Shown: positions 11,274 through 22,614 of the stretch, one piece after another
How positions within the stretch are numbered: position 1 is the stretch's first letter
Layout: every line of letters begins with the position of its first letter
Origin: Notolepis coatsorum
Lineage: Eukaryota > Chordata > Actinopteri > Aulopiformes > Paralepididae
Direction: 5' to 3'
NCBI GenBank assembly: GCA_963971535.1
Contig: OZ020589.1
Span: 91,895,188 to 91,959,187 of the forward strand
Length of the DNA stretch: 64,000 nucleotides
Made by a program: the position numbers and the translations under genes
The notes under the pieces: generated by a model
Seen by the model: the letters and a program-made list of their open reading frames with translations, nothing else
The model's database searches: none
Told to the model about the DNA's origin: nothing

Positions 11274-11814
11274 TTAGGTAAGTAAAGTCAGCACCAATCA
11301 TATGTAAGGCATCATATTCAGCCTTCATTTCATGATGCAGGTGGTTTTGAGCTATCTTTAGGAATCCCAGCATGTCAACATCATGTTTCCAATGATGTTT
11401 CATGGTACACAATGTTCATGAAGTATGTTTGCACCACGTAAGGAGAAGGGTCAGTGAAAAGTCATAACTCATAAACTTGGGTATCATGGAACCTGTCTGT
11501 GTTTACTACTGGTATTTACCATTTGATCCTAGTGGAAGTTGCACTCAAACGTGTTGATGAGGACCGACTGAAGGCATGATTATTTTGGCATGGCAAGTCA
11601 CCTGCAAATGCAATCATGTTACAGATTACTTAGCTCAGTTTGAGGAATATGCAGTGCTATATAGTATGATAGAATATTGCAACTTCACTGCCAATATCAA
11701 AGTCAACAAAGTAATTTCATGTCTTTACATTAAGTAAAGGTGAGCATTTGTTTTCTGGCCTGTTATGTTCTCACAAACTCATACTATGTGGTTGAGGCAA
11801 AATTAAGGGACTGT

Positions 11815-11981
11815 AAATTTGGCTTTTGCTCAAACAGCTATGTAATCTGACACTTGACCGCATTGCTGGTGATTTGCTATGCCAAAGTGACCTGGCAGGT
11901 TCAATTAGGGAAACCCATAAGAACCCTTAATTTGGCATAACGGGTCACGTGCAAATGCAATGACGTGTCAGATTATGTAGC
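11815..11981. mobile_element. Short hairpin-like MITE
   Basis: Inverted halves share TAATCTGACAC, GCATT, GGTGA and TATGCCAAA. They are the same terminal sequence as the pair at 9361 and 11578. The right side continues at 13240, because a hAT element has inserted into it (11982-13239). Confidence 0.5.
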
Positions 11982-13239
11982 CAGGGCTGTACGTTAACTT
12001 TTTTTGCACATAGCACTGGTGCTACAGAGGTTTATAGTTTTGTAGCACAGGCCAAAATCTTGTAGCACAAGTATAAAACGTGTTATATTTGTAACAGTCA
12101 CAAATGTGCCTATTGTATTTGTGTTATTTAGTTGCAGTGCCATGTTTGGCTGTCATTTAGTATATCGCCATGTGTTATTATTACTATGATACTCTCATAT
12201 GCTATTTTCAATTAATATCATAAACAACATAAGGAATATTAGCATAATTTTGAGTGGACTGAAGGAATGAGTCAGCGTTAATAGTTTTAAATGCAAATAA
12301 TTTATTGAAACATAGAAGTGGGGTCGGTTGGGACACACACACACACAATGGGGGACCCTGATGTAAACAAGACAAACGTCTTTCTCAGGTCTGCATCCCC
12401 TTAACAATTGTGTGTATTGAGCCGTACTGTACTGTACCCATTCTGCAATCTGTTAAATAAAGTTTTCATTCATTCATTCACACACACTGTTTCAACTCAC
12501 CACCCCTGCATCATATTGTAGTCTAGTCTGTCTTCAAACTTCCACTCCTCTCGAAACTTGTTTATATTTGAATATCAACATTATCTGTCCATCCTCAGTA
12601 CTATAATATACTCCTGTCCTGACTAGTGACTTCATCATCTTTCCAAACGCACGCACACACACACAGGGAAGGGGAGAGAGTGCCCCCCCATTTCCCTTTC
12701 CCCAGTCCACACTGTGTCTGCTGGCTCTGCCTGTGATCAGGATTAGCTTGTTAGCTTGCTAACGTTGTAGTGATTGTAATGGTACATAAACGTTCATTTC
12801 GGGCAATGTGCGCATAAAGGAATGGCGACGGTGCAAAGCATGTAGATGCATTTGACCCGTTGCGAGAAAAAAAACCCACCACGGACTTATTTCGGGACGT
12901 GTAGGCGCACTGCTGTGTTAACGCAGCAGTGCGCAGCAACCGACCAACGCGCTGCTCTGCTTGCAGAAGGCGCACGGATAGGGCGGATATGACTCGTCGA
13001 GTTGTCACAAGAGTTTTTTCAAAATAAGATTATCATATGCACCTGAACGTTGCTAGCTTTCGGAGCCTAGCTGGAGCTGCGCGTGGGCAGAAATGAGACC
13101 CGCTACAGGATTTTCAAAATAAGAGTATCTATATGAACCGAATCCCTATCGCACCAGTGCTACTGAAGTAAATCCATCCATCGCACAGACCGCTGTTGCT
13201 GTAGCACGTGCGATATATATGTCGCACTGTACAGGCCTG
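11982..13239. mobile_element. Non-autonomous hAT element, 1.26 kb
   Basis: The ends read CAGGGCTGTAC at the left and GTACAGGCCTG at the right, an inverted match with one mismatch. The flanks TATGTAGC (11974-11981) and ATGTAGC (13240-13246) give 7 of 8 duplicated bases. Host sequence resumes as GTAGCTCTGTTTGAGG, matching a related copy at 11627-11646 and confirming the boundary. The subterminal TAGCACTGGTGCTAC-type words are repeated in inverted order at both ends. It contains a LINE tail at 12347-12480. Confidence 0.75.
12347..12480 (+). mobile_element. LINE family A 3' tail, nested in a hAT element
   Basis: This 134-base tail fragment runs from AATGGGGGACCCTG through CATTCTGCAATCTG and ends in ATTCATTCATTCA. 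It lies just after a CA run, and it is inside the hAT element at 11982-13239, so it inserted later than that element. Confidence 0.82.
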
Positions 13240-13426
13240 ATGTAGCTCTGTTTGAGGAAAAGTGATATGCAAATAGTGATGGGATTATAAGCAGTGCACT
13301 TGACTTTACAAACGATCAAGTGAATATTGCAACTTGAGTATTGCAATGATAAAGCCAGTGAAGTCATATTTAACTTTAAGTGTCCGTACTCTGCCCACTA
13401 CACTTTTTTTTTTTTATCTACTTTGA

Positions 13427-14395
13427 GATGTTCCGATACCATTTTTTCCTTCCCGATCCGATTCCGATACCTAAGCTTTGGGTATCGGCCGATACCGATA
13501 CTGATCCGATACCAGTGCATACATTAAAATAATTAAAAAATAAAAAAAAATATATAAATTATAAAACGTATTATTATTTTTTTTATACAGCTACTGTTTT
13601 ATATATACTGTTTTTTTTTAGTAATAACTATAAAGTAATGGTATTTATTCAACAACAGGTGATTGTATAGATTAGTATTAGTATCAGTAATTGAAAACTA
13701 TCTCAATGAGTTCACCCACGGAAAGGTTGTTGGCACATTAGTTCCACACGGACATTATTCGTTGCTGCACTTGCTTCCACAAGAAGGCTCCATTGGCTCT
13801 GTTGTTGTGATTTTTGCACAATAAATATTCAACATTCTCTTTTGAGACTCCGCCTCAGACTCTTATCATTTGGCACTAAAAGCTAAACATTGTCACCGAT
13901 ATGCTGTCCACAACATGTCATTAATTGTGTACGCGAGGTGGTCGATCAGTGATGACGCTAACGTGAGCTAGGTTAGCTAGCATGAGCTACCGGTAGATGG
14001 AAAGACTAACGTTACTGGTGAAAATGTGATTTAACTTGGAATACTCCTTTGCCAACTTGCTCTACTTTGCTTGCAGGTCTGCAGCCATTATTGCTGGATT
14101 ATGAATAGCCCCAATTTTAGCCAAGGTAACGTTAAAGCTAGCTTTCGGTTAGCTGTTCAATGCTAATAACACCAGCCACCAAGCGAACCCAAAGAGCTCC
14201 CCGTCAACAGCGCTCTGTCGGGACGATGGCATTTTAAGAAAGTATCTGTTCTGCTGTTAAAATGACAAATGGCTTTGACACTTTAATTCACGGTCGATTA
14301 AGCACACGTTTGTTTTATAATGCGAGTAGGGTATATCTGCAGAGCCACAGAGCCCAACGTCCGCAGTGTTGATAAATTACGTCATATGGTATCGG
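13427..14395. mobile_element. hAT-like relic abutting an L2 LINE
   Basis: The left end reads GATGTTCCGATACCAT, followed by repeated GATACCGATA and GGCCGATA words. The right side carries ATGGTATCGGAG, the inverse of CTCCGATACCAT. This is the pattern of a widespread fish hAT family. The right terminus merges into L2 coding sequence near 14396, without a clean end or duplication. No transposase is present. Confidence 0.6.
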
Positions 14396-14540
14396 AGCAA
14401 GGCTGTTAAACTTGCTAAGAGGATGTATGCCGACAAGATGGAGGCACAAATGGCACAGAATGACACAAGAGGCTTATGGCAGGGACTGAGGACTATAACT
14501 GACTACAAAGTCAGCGCCCCCTCAATGGGGAGCGACGACG
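14396..14540 (+). mobile_element. Older L2 LINE, segment 1 of 3
   Basis: This segment encodes [20 protein letters not shown], then [17 protein letters not shown] and SAPSMGSDD, the linker before the reverse transcriptase of fish L2. The next residues, ASLADQLNTFYARF, are found only at 15826, beyond a younger L2 copy. The copy is 5' truncated or has lost its 5' part at the hAT junction. Confidence 0.85.
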
Positions 14541-15825
14541 ACTGGGTACTGGACTTTCTGAGTGAAAGACCCCAGGCGGTCAGGGTGGGCGGTCAGACCT
14601 CCAACACCATCACCCTGAGCATCGGGTCCCCCCAGGGCTGTGTTCTAAGCCCCCTGCTGTACTCACTCTACACACACGACTGTGTGGCCAAGTTCAGCTC
14701 CAACTCCATAGTGAAGTTCGCAGACGACACGGTGGTGGTGGGGCTGATCTCGGACAACGACGAGAAGGCCTACCGGGAGGAGGTTGAGGTACTGGAACGC
14801 TGGTGCCAGGACAACAGCCTGCTCCTGAACATTGGTAAAACCAAGGAGCTGATCGTGGATTATAGGAGAGGACAGCAGGAGACGCACACACCACTGATGA
14901 TTAACGGGGCTACCGTGGACAGGGTGAGCAGCTTTAAGTACCTGGGGGTCCACATCTCAGAGGACCTGACATGGTCAACACACATAGACACAGTAGTAAA
15001 GAAGGCGAAACAGCGCCTCTACCACCTGAGACAGTTAAGGAAGTTCAGAGTATCGGGCAAGATACTCCAGTCCTTCTACTCAGGAGCTGTAGAGAGCATC
15101 CTGACCGGAAACATCACTGCCTGGTATGGAAACAGCACGGCACAGGACAAGAAGGCCCTACAGAGAGTGGTGCGCTCAGCCGAGCGTACCACGGGTATTG
15201 CACTACCCCCCCTGCAGGTTCTATACAACAAGAGGTGCAAATCCAGAGCCTGCAGGATAATGAAAGACCCTCACCACCCCAATAACAGCCTGTTTCAGCT
15301 GCTGAGGTCAGGCAGACGCCTGCGAACCCCAGCTACTAGGACAGAGCGGCTTAGGCTCAGCTTCTTCCCCCAGGCCATCAGAGCCATGAACAATGAACAT
15401 TGAGTGCTCAGAACATTGAACTATCCACACACAAGCACACATGAACACACACACGACACGCACGCTGTGCACGCTCACACACGAGCAGCCACTTAACACT
15501 TTAACATGAGCGGGCACACACTCATGTCGCACACACGCACACTTATGGCCAAAGGAAAGGACACTTTAAATTAGAATAACAGGAACAGTGTATTGCACTA
15601 CCAAAGCTAACTAGCATGTCCCATATGCTCTGTAAATAACTATGTACAGATACCGAGATGTCACTCCATGTTACCTGTTACCTGTTCACTGCACAATGTT
15701 GTTTTTTCATTTTTTGATTCTATTATATGTTGTACCACTGTATTGCACATCGTTGCGGGCAAGACCACCCGCATTTCATTGTATACCTGTATGCCGTGAC
15801 AATTAAAACTCTTGACTCTTGACTT
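14541..15825 (+). mobile_element. Younger L2 LINE, 5'-truncated, inserted in the older L2
   Basis: The insert begins inside the reverse transcriptase ([17 protein letters not shown]), carries [20 protein letters not shown] and FADDTVVVG, runs to the natural C-terminus [13 protein letters not shown] at 15403, and ends in the L2 3' UTR with CTTGACTCTTGACTT. The target base quartet GACG is present on both sides (14537-14540 and 15826-15829). Removing the insert restores the L2 reading SMGSDD-ASLADQL in frame. Its sequence is very close to the older copy, so both are young on an evolutionary scale. Confidence 0.88.
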
Positions 15826-16055
15826 GACGCCTCCCTTGCGGACCAGCTCAACACCTTCTACGCGCGGTTTGGTGCAAACAGTGGCGCTGCTAGCTCAACG
15901 GCTAGTGACGTCACTGGTGCGCCGGCTGTTGTGGAGGGGGGGGGGCATCCGCGGGGGGGCGGGGACGCTCTCTCATTGACGGTACACAGTGTGAGAAGAG
16001 CATTTATGCAGGTGAACACCAGGAAGGCGGCTGGCCCAGATGGAATAACAGGACG
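15826..16055 (+). mobile_element. Older L2 LINE, segment 2 of 3
   Basis: Coding sequence ASLADQLNTFYARF continues through VRRAFMQVNTRKAAGPDGI, the classic start of an L2 reverse transcriptase. It stops at the ACAGGACG target of a hAT element and resumes at 17301. A G-rich low-complexity insertion near 15930-15965 is local to this copy. Confidence 0.88.
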
Positions 16056-17300
16056 TAGGGCTGGGCGATATGGCCTAAATATGATATCACGATATTTTCT
16101 GACCTTTCGGCGATACACGATACACATCACAATGTTTTTCCTTTTTTCCCCAAACAATTCATTATGAGGCTTACCAAGACAGTATTTGAGTTTGCAAGCG
16201 AACATTAAAGACAAAAGACTCATGCATTTAGCATTTTTATATTATATATTAGATTTAGATTATTGGATTCTTAGATTATATATTTAGCATTTTAGCCTTT
16301 CGTTTTTTTATATTATATATTAGATTAGATTTAGATGATTAGATTACATATTGTAACTATTTATTTATTTACATGTATGTATACATTTATTATTTGAACG
16401 GCTTAAGGCTATATCTGTACTTGATGTTTGTTTGTTGTGTTGCATACTTGAAATAAACTTCAATCAAATCAAACCCCCCCTCTTAAAAACAAAAACCTGT
16501 GTTTAACCTAGCCATCTATAAAACATCATGCTAAAACTGTGAAACAAATGTCCTACTCCCCTAAAGAAAGAAATACATAGCAAACATGACTCAGTTATCC
16601 AATAGTGCTGCTGCTTTTTATTTTGTTAAAATCTTTTAGTTAATAAGACTAAAAGACTACAATATATATGACTACAAGGGCCAGAAGCCCACTTCATGAC
16701 GGCTTCCTGTCCTCTCATTCCATTTCCGGTTTTCCGGTTAACGTTACATTTTCAACAACAGATTGCTGCTAATTAAACACTTCATGGAAACGGAGTAACG
16801 TTAACGTTATGTCGAGTTCATACGTGTAGTGTAGTATGAACTCCACATAACGTTAACATTACTCCGTGTCCACTGTTGCTGCCACTGTTGCGTCGCAGAT
16901 GCATGGTACACTCTGTTAGCTCCGTAGCTAATCCGCTCATAAACTAACTTACAGATAGCAGTACCGTTAACGCCGGAGTTTACTCCTGGGTTTCAGGGGG
17001 CATCCCTAGCACCGAGCCACCACCGCCTCTCTGGCTAGGTGTGTGCGCTTGCGTGCGTGTATGTGCGTGTAGATGACGTAATTTTGGCAAGTGTGTGTGT
17101 GACTGACTTTTTTTTTCTGCGAGAGGGAGAGGCGAGAGAGAGAGGAAAGCATTTAGCACTGCGCTTGTAAGTCTCATCTCAGCCGCGGCGGACTCTAACG
17201 CGAGGGCAAAACATCACGATATCCGCGATACGTTTAAAAAGTGTATCGTTAATGAACTGTACCCGATATTTATATAATATCGTCATATCGCCCAGCCCTA
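16056..17300. mobile_element. Non-autonomous hAT element, 1.25 kb, inside L2
   Basis: The element has 17-bp perfect inverted ends, TAGGGCTGGGCGATATG, and an exact 8-bp target duplication, ACAGGACG (16048-16055 and 17301-17308). Both ends are dense in ATCACGATAT/CGATAC words. A 33-base palindrome pair lies inside at 16791-16866. No transposase was found. Excising it restores the L2 reading frame [19 protein letters not shown]. Confidence 0.95.
16791..16866. repeat. Palindrome within the hAT element
   Basis: Arms 16791-16823 and 16834-16866 are reverse complements with two mismatches in 33 bases, separated by a 10-base loop. The left arm begins CGGAGTAACGTTAACG and the right arm ends CGTTAACATTACTCCG. 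Confidence 0.85.
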
Positions 17301-18889
17301 ACAGGACGCATACTTAAGTCCTGTGCTAACCAGCTAGCCCCTGTGTTCACCACCATATTTAATCGATCCCTGAAGGAGTCAGTGGTCCCTGCCTGCTTCA
17401 AGATGTCTACCATTATCCCGGTACCAAAGAAACCCTCCCCAGCAGGTCTCAATGACTACAGACCGGTGGCACTCACCTCTGTGGCCATGAAATGTTTCGA
17501 GAGGCTGGTCAAGGATCACATTTGTGCCTCCCTCCCCAGTGATATAATGGACCCTATGCAATTTGCATACAGGCCAAGCAGGTCCACTGACGATGCGGTC
17601 TCCCAAGTACTGCACAGCACCCTCTCTCACCTGGACCGTCAGAAGGGGGGCTATGTGAGACTGTTGTTCATTGACTACAGCTCAGCGTTCAACACCATAG
17701 TCCCCACCAGACTGGTGGACAAGTTGATCGAGCTGGGTCTGAGCTCCGCTCTGAGCGCCTGGATACTGGACTTTCTGAGTGAAAGACCCCAGGCGGTCAG
17801 GGTGGGGGGTCAGACCTCCAACACCATCACCCTGAGCATCGGGTCCCCCCAGGGCTGTGTTCTGAGCAGCCTGCTGTACTCAATATACACACACGACTGT
17901 GTGGCCATGTTCAGCTCCAACTCCATAGTGAAGTTTGCAGACGACACGGTGGTGGTGGGGGGGCTGATCTCGGACAACGACGAGAAGGCCTACCGGGAGG
18001 AGGTTGAGGTACTGGAACGCTGGTGCCAGGACAACAGCCTGCTCCTGAACATTGGTAAAACCAAGGAGCTGATCGTGGATTATAGGAGAGGACAGCAGGA
18101 GACACACACACCACTGAGGATAAACAGGGCCACCGTGGACAGGGTGAGCAGCTTCAAGTACCTGGGGGTCCACATCTCAGAGGATCTGACATGGTCAACA
18201 CACATAGACACAGTCGTAAAAAAGGCGAAGCAGCGCCTCTACCACCTGAGACAGTTAAGGAAGTTCAGAGTATCGGGGAAGATACTCCAGTCCTTCTACT
18301 CCGGAGCTGTAGAGAGCATCTTGACTGGAAACATCACTGCCTGGTATGGAAACAGCACGGCACAGGACAAGAAGGCCCTACAGAGAGTGGTGCGCTCTGC
18401 CGAGCGTACCACGGGTATTGCACTACCTCCCCTGCCGGTTCTATACAACAAGAGGTGCAAATCCAGAGCCTGCAGAATAATGAAAGACCCTCACCACCCC
18501 AATAACAGCCTGTTCCAGCTGCTGAGGTCAGGCAGACGCCTGCGAACACCAGCTACTAGGACAGAGAGGCTTCGGCTCAGCTTCTTCCCCCAGGCCATCA
18601 GAGCCTTGAACAATGAACACTGAACTCTCCACACACAAGCACACATTAGCACACACACGACACGCACGCTGTGCACGCTCGCACACTAGCAGCCACTTTA
18701 ACATGAGAAAGCACTCACTCATGCTGCACACGCCCACACTTATGGCCACAAAGGAAAGGTCACTTTAAAAATAGTATAGTAACAGTGTATTGCACTACCA
18801 AGGGACCTAGCATGTCCTTCATGCTCTGTAAATAACTATGTACAAATACCGTGATGTCCCACTATGTTACCTGTTTATTGCACAATGTT
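17301..18889 (+). mobile_element. Older L2 LINE, segment 3 of 3 (reverse transcriptase to 3' UTR)
   Basis: The open frame runs from the hAT target through to a stop at 18623. It encodes [20 protein letters not shown], the finger motif [54 protein letters not shown] and the catalytic FADDTVVVG, ending [13 protein letters not shown]. The 3' UTR matches the younger copy up to GCACAATGTTG (18889), where hAT transposase sequence takes over, so the terminal L2 repeat is missing. Reverse transcriptase would copy L2 RNA at a nicked target. The endonuclease domain is absent from the window, so this copy cannot act alone. Confidence 0.9.
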
Positions 18890-19099
18890 GACAAGGAGGC
18901 AAGTGCAGCCATGAAAGGGAGGGCAAAGCTTGTGCAGCAGTCCCTGAAGCAGTACAAAATGCTGCTATTCATCCACCTCATGCTGTATGTCTTGCAAGAA
19001 CTGAAGCAGCTCAGCCTCTTGTTCCAGCGGGATGGCCTCACATTGCAGATGGTGTTGGATGGACTGCAGACAACAACACTCGCTCTTGTGGCCATGCAG
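18890..19099 (+). CDS. hAT transposase, exon fragment (ZNF862-like)
   Basis: The fragment encodes DKEASAAMKGRAKLVQQSLK, then LLFIHLMLYVLQELKQLSLL and GLTLQMVLDGLQTTTLALV, matching the mid-region of hAT transposases related to vertebrate ZNF862/KIAA1586-type proteins. It ends GCCATGCAG with the donor GTGAGA at 19100, in phase 0. The upstream part, including the BED finger and the first catalytic residues, is absent. Confidence 0.72.
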
Positions 19100-19483
19100 G
19101 TGAGAAAAGCATAGATGTGAAATATTAGATAGATTCATATTGGTAATTCATATTGAGACATACAATGGAAATGGACAAAAGCGTTATCCTATTATAATAT
19201 ATATGATGTATTTTTTTTAGGGTCCAAAACCAACATTTATCAAAAAGCTGATATATTTAGCTGATTCTAGTGATGGGAAATACATAGAAAACATTCATTT
19301 TAAAATAGGCAATGTGTTTACACCACCTGACCTTTGACATGCATATTTAAAATAATATTTGATAGTTACATAATTGTATTTAATATTGTCACAGCTCAAT
19401 AGGCCTACTAAAAGGGCTTTTTTGTAATAAAAATTACTAAAATATTCTTAACATTCTTCTATATTTTTATTTTTTTTAACTAG

Positions 19484-20182
19484 ACAAACCCAGGCCCAAG
19501 GCTACACCAGTTTATGGAAGAGGTTGGGCCAGGAAGCATCTGGCAGGGTGTCCAGCTCAGCAGGACCAATGCTGACGATGACACCTTCAACACACTGAAG
19601 CTTCGCCTCATCAACAGCTTCTGTGAGTTTGTCTCAGAGCGCTTCAAGAGTCTGGAGACCGGCGTTCTGAAGGCAACCTCCACACTATTCGACATATCCA
19701 ACTGGCCAGAAGACACCACCAATCTGGCAACATTTGGCACAGCTGAGCTGAATGCCTTCATGGAGCATTTCCATCCAGTTTTAAAAGAGTGTGAGGACTT
19801 TGAATCGGTGGAGGCAGCTAGGCGAGAGTGGCTTGACCTCAAGGTGCTCATTGCCCGCTGCTACAGGCACCTTGATTCCCAGGTGCTGTGGCAGCGGCTG
19901 ACTCAGGGTGCCATCGGAAGGGATGGTCAGTTCCAGCACATGCAGGTGCTTGCAGAGATCAGCCTCGTCCTCCCCATGAGCACCTCTTGTTGTGAGCGCG
20001 GCTTCTCCAGCATGAAGAGGATCAAATCAGACTGGAGGTCCTGCCTCTCCAATGAGATGCTCAACTGCCTCCTGCAGATATCGGTTCATGGCCCTCCTGC
20101 ACAGGACTATGACTCTGTGAAAGCCGTGACTAAATGGTGGCGCAGTGGCTGCAGGTCACGAAGACCTCAGTACAAAGACTGA
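19484..20182 (+). CDS. hAT transposase, terminal exon with dimerisation domain
   Basis: The acceptor TTTTTTTAACTAG precedes TNPGPRLHQFMEEVGPGSIW, in phase 0 with the donor at 19100. The exon continues without a stop for 232 codons. The C-terminal hAT dimerisation signature is clear: ISLVLPMSTSCCERGFSSMK followed by RIKSDWRSCLSNEMLNCLL. The family does cut-and-paste transposition as a dimer. With the 5' half missing this copy is not a working gene. Domestication is possible in principle, but nothing here supports it. Confidence 0.82.
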   Translation, partial: TNPGPRLHQFMEEVGPGSIWQGVQLSRTNADDDTFNTLKLRLINSFCEFVSERFKSLETGVLKATSTLFDISNWPEDTTNLATFGTAELNAFMEHFHPVLKECEDFESVEAARREWLDLKVLIARCYRHLDSQVLWQRLTQGAIGRDGQFQHMQVLAEISLVLPMSTSCCERGFSSMKRIKSDWRSCLSNEMLNCLLQISVHGPPAQDYDSVKAVTKWWRSGCRSRRPQYKD

Positions 20183-20511
20183 GACAACTGAGACTTGATT
20201 CTCACAAGTATTCACATACTCTCACAGTATTCAAGAAAGGTGTTTAAACTTTCAATTGGTTGTTTTGTTGTTACCCGTTGTTACCTGTTGGTCTATTGTT
20301 CAAATAAATAATTATTTCAAATAAATACAATTAATCTATTTCCTAATCATTTGAATGGTGTTTCTTATGGCAATAACAACTATAGACGACAAAACCAAAG
20401 TAAAGAAACGACATTTGATTTTTGGGACGGTTACATTCACTTTGGGACGGTTAAAATTGTATTTCGGGACGGTTCTGGGACGGTGGTGAAAAAAGTTAGT
20501 CTGGAGCCCTG

Positions 20512-20640
20512 GTGTGTGTGTGTCTTTAAATGTAAATGAGATGCGCTCTGCTCGAGGTCATGGTGAGTTGAAAGTGTGTGTGTGTGTGTGTGTGTGTGTG
20601 ACTTTAAATGTAAATGAGATGCGCTCTGCTCACGATGTCA
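20512..20640 (+). repeat. GT microsatellite with a flanking short duplication
   Basis: A GT run (about 20573-20600) separates two copies of CTTTAAATGTAAATGAGATG and the following GCGCTCTGCTC (about 20523 and 20602). The duplication probably arose by slippage around the GT run. Confidence 0.8.
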
Positions 20641-20967
20641 AGTTTGTAACATGAGACGCACATGAGGTCTTACATCACCCTTTAGCCTACAAGAAAACGC
20701 TGCAATCGCGTTTTTGATTGTGCTCTGATATTTTACTATTTCGCATTTGACCAAATATGTGGAGAGGCATATTCCCTGCAACAGGTTCAAAGATAACTTC
20801 ACATTTATTGGCAATTCGTTTCCTTATATCGCTTCCTCCAGGGTTCCTTCCAACTTGTGTTGACAAAACACCTGGGCTGCTCAGCTACGGGGAATCAGCG
20901 CTCTCTCTCTAGACTAGAAAGGTGCACTCAGTAGAGCACAGATGTCCACCAGGGCGGCAGCCACACA

Positions 20968-21240
20968 TAATAATAATAATAATAGATTGGATTTGTAATG
21001 CACTTTTGTGCTACACTACATGGTTAAAACAGTTAAAAAAATAGAAATAAAATAATTATTAGTAAAACAAATAAAATAAAATACAGAATCAAAATAAGAT
21101 AAAAATAGAACATAGTTAATTAAAAACATAGTATAAACAGACAATTTAAAAACAAAAGCACAATAAAATTAAAATAAAAAGCTAACAGTCAAAGGCCTTT
21201 TTGAACAGGTAGGTTTTCAGGCCTGCCTTCTCTCTCTCTC
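20968..21240 (-). mobile_element. LINE 3' tail on the minus strand
   Basis: An AAT run (20968-20983) is followed by GATTGGATTTGTAATGCACTTTT, split here as GATTGGATTTG and TAATGCACTTTT, then an A-rich stretch and AGGCCTTTTTGAACAGGTAGG. That is the reverse of a LINE end with a GCACTTT...TTATTATTA tail, as in fish CR1/L2-type elements. No coding sequence is present. Confidence 0.5.
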
Positions 21241-22012
21241 TGTTCAATAATTTAAAGTGGCCAAACGTTACAATATAAATACTAATTGGATTTTTGGCTG
21301 GTAAAAAATCTGCCCGGCTAGTAGTTTTTAAAATCTACCAGCCAAATGGCTGGTAAGTCAAAAAGTTAAGTTTGTTCCCTGCCTGTAGGGAATAGCGCTC
21401 TTTAAATGTTTAAGCTGCATAAACATTTCACCTGCTTAGTTCATACAATCTAATTGTAACTAAGAGAGTTGCTGGAAAAAGATAATTGCTTTTGTGCATA
21501 GATCACTAGATTTATCAGCTTATACATTTCAGTTGCAGGGCTGTAATGCCCATAGGGCCAGGCAATAGCAATCTTTAAATGCTTGAGCTGCAAATACTAA
21601 AATATTCACTGGGGGGAAATGTTTTAATGCATAGCTCAATTAACAATAAAAAATGGTTTGTGCTGCACATTTTTGAAAATGTCAGTTGAAATTAAATACT
21701 TGATAATTCTGAATGTTCAGCGCCGCAAGCAACCCCCTCCAAAGTCCCTGCACTTCAGAAAAGTCCTACCCCCAAAGTAGGACCCTCTCCCGGACCCTCT
21801 GCTTAGACCCTGGTCCCTGCAGTGCAAACGCACTGACTTCCTGAAAAAGTCCCTCGTTCTGGGGGGAATTTCGTAAGAATGATATCCCTAACGAGGTCAT
21901 ATTCTAGCTCCTTTTAAATGGACTAGTAAATTGGTTCTCAAAAGTAGGTCTGGGGACCCCAAGAAGACCTTCAAGAGTTTTAATTTTATTTAACAATGAC
22001 CACAGTGGGAAT

Positions 22013-22216
22013 CTTTTTTTATCCACTTTTTCTCCTCCTCCTTCTGTGTTTTTCTCCAATGCCAATTTAGTCGTGCCAATTCCCCCCTCCCCTGTCTTGA
22101 TCGTTGCTCGCATGTTCCCCCCACTGGTCATCGTAGGGAGGGTTGAAGAATCTATTGCATGTCCCCTCCGATACATGCAGAGTCATGCGCTTAGACCGCT
22201 GCGCCACCCAGCCGCC
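22013..22216 (-). mobile_element. tRNA-derived SINE, short form, with target duplication
   Basis: On the minus strand it begins GGCGGCTGGGTGGCGCAGCG and TCTAAGCGCATGAC, a tRNA-like A-box region, and ends in the shared tail GTGGATAAAAAAA. A perfect 13-base target duplication, CCACAGTGGGAAT, flanks it at 22000-22012 and 22217-22229. The clean duplication shows retroposition with little later change. Confidence 0.9.
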
Positions 22217-22614
22217 CCACAGTGGGAATTTATCTGTCAATCTTTCCATTTAGGGGTCATGTGATCCTTGACATAAATCAAATGTTTTAGAACATGTCTT
22301 GAGGAATAATATCTGGAGGAAGTTACATGGAGTCACGTCGTTCCAGGAGAACCACCACAAACATGCATTCTGGGTAGCTCCTGCCGTCGCCCTTGACCAA
22401 GGTACTGTCACTACAACTGGACTTGGTCCCCTGGTGTTGCACTGTGTGGCTGCCCACTGCTCCATAATAGTTAGGATGGGTAAAATGCCGTAAAAATTTC
22501 CGCAAGGGGATTGATAAAAGTATAACTTAAAAATGTTTGACTTGACGCTTTACCTTTTTTATTATAGGTAAAGGTACCAACAAAGTTTGAATAATCTTCT
22601 GTTCCTCTCTCTAG

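Larger units (their letters stand above)
9361..11650. mobile_element. DNA transposon relic with about 70-bp inverted ends, hosting a LINE
   Basis: The left end (9361-9437) and the right end (11578-11650) are inverted copies that share TTCCTCAAA, GTAATCTG, TGCATTTGCAGGTGA and ATGCCAAAATAA. The interior is largely the minus-strand LINE copy at 9556-11273. A second pair of the same ends lies at about 11815-11981. No target duplication or transposase was recognised, so the superfamily is open. Confidence 0.5.
18890..20511 (+). mobile_element. hAT transposon, 3' half
   Basis: This half-element holds the two transposase exons at 18890-19099 and 19484-20182 and a right end reading GTCTGGAGCCCTG at 20511, i.e. 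CAGGGCTCCAGAC in reverse, a typical hAT terminus. Repeated GGGACGGTT words precede the end. The left half and left terminus are missing, replaced by L2 sequence at 18889. Confidence 0.8.

Noticed and set aside
14366-14395. ATG at 14366 as a true start of the L2 frame
   Set aside because: The first residues (MLINYVIWY) come from the neighbouring hAT-like relic. L2 likeness begins at about 14396.
18890-20182. Host gene of the ZNF862 type
   Set aside because: The hAT right terminus follows directly after the stop codon and the 5' half is missing, so a transposon fragment explains it better.
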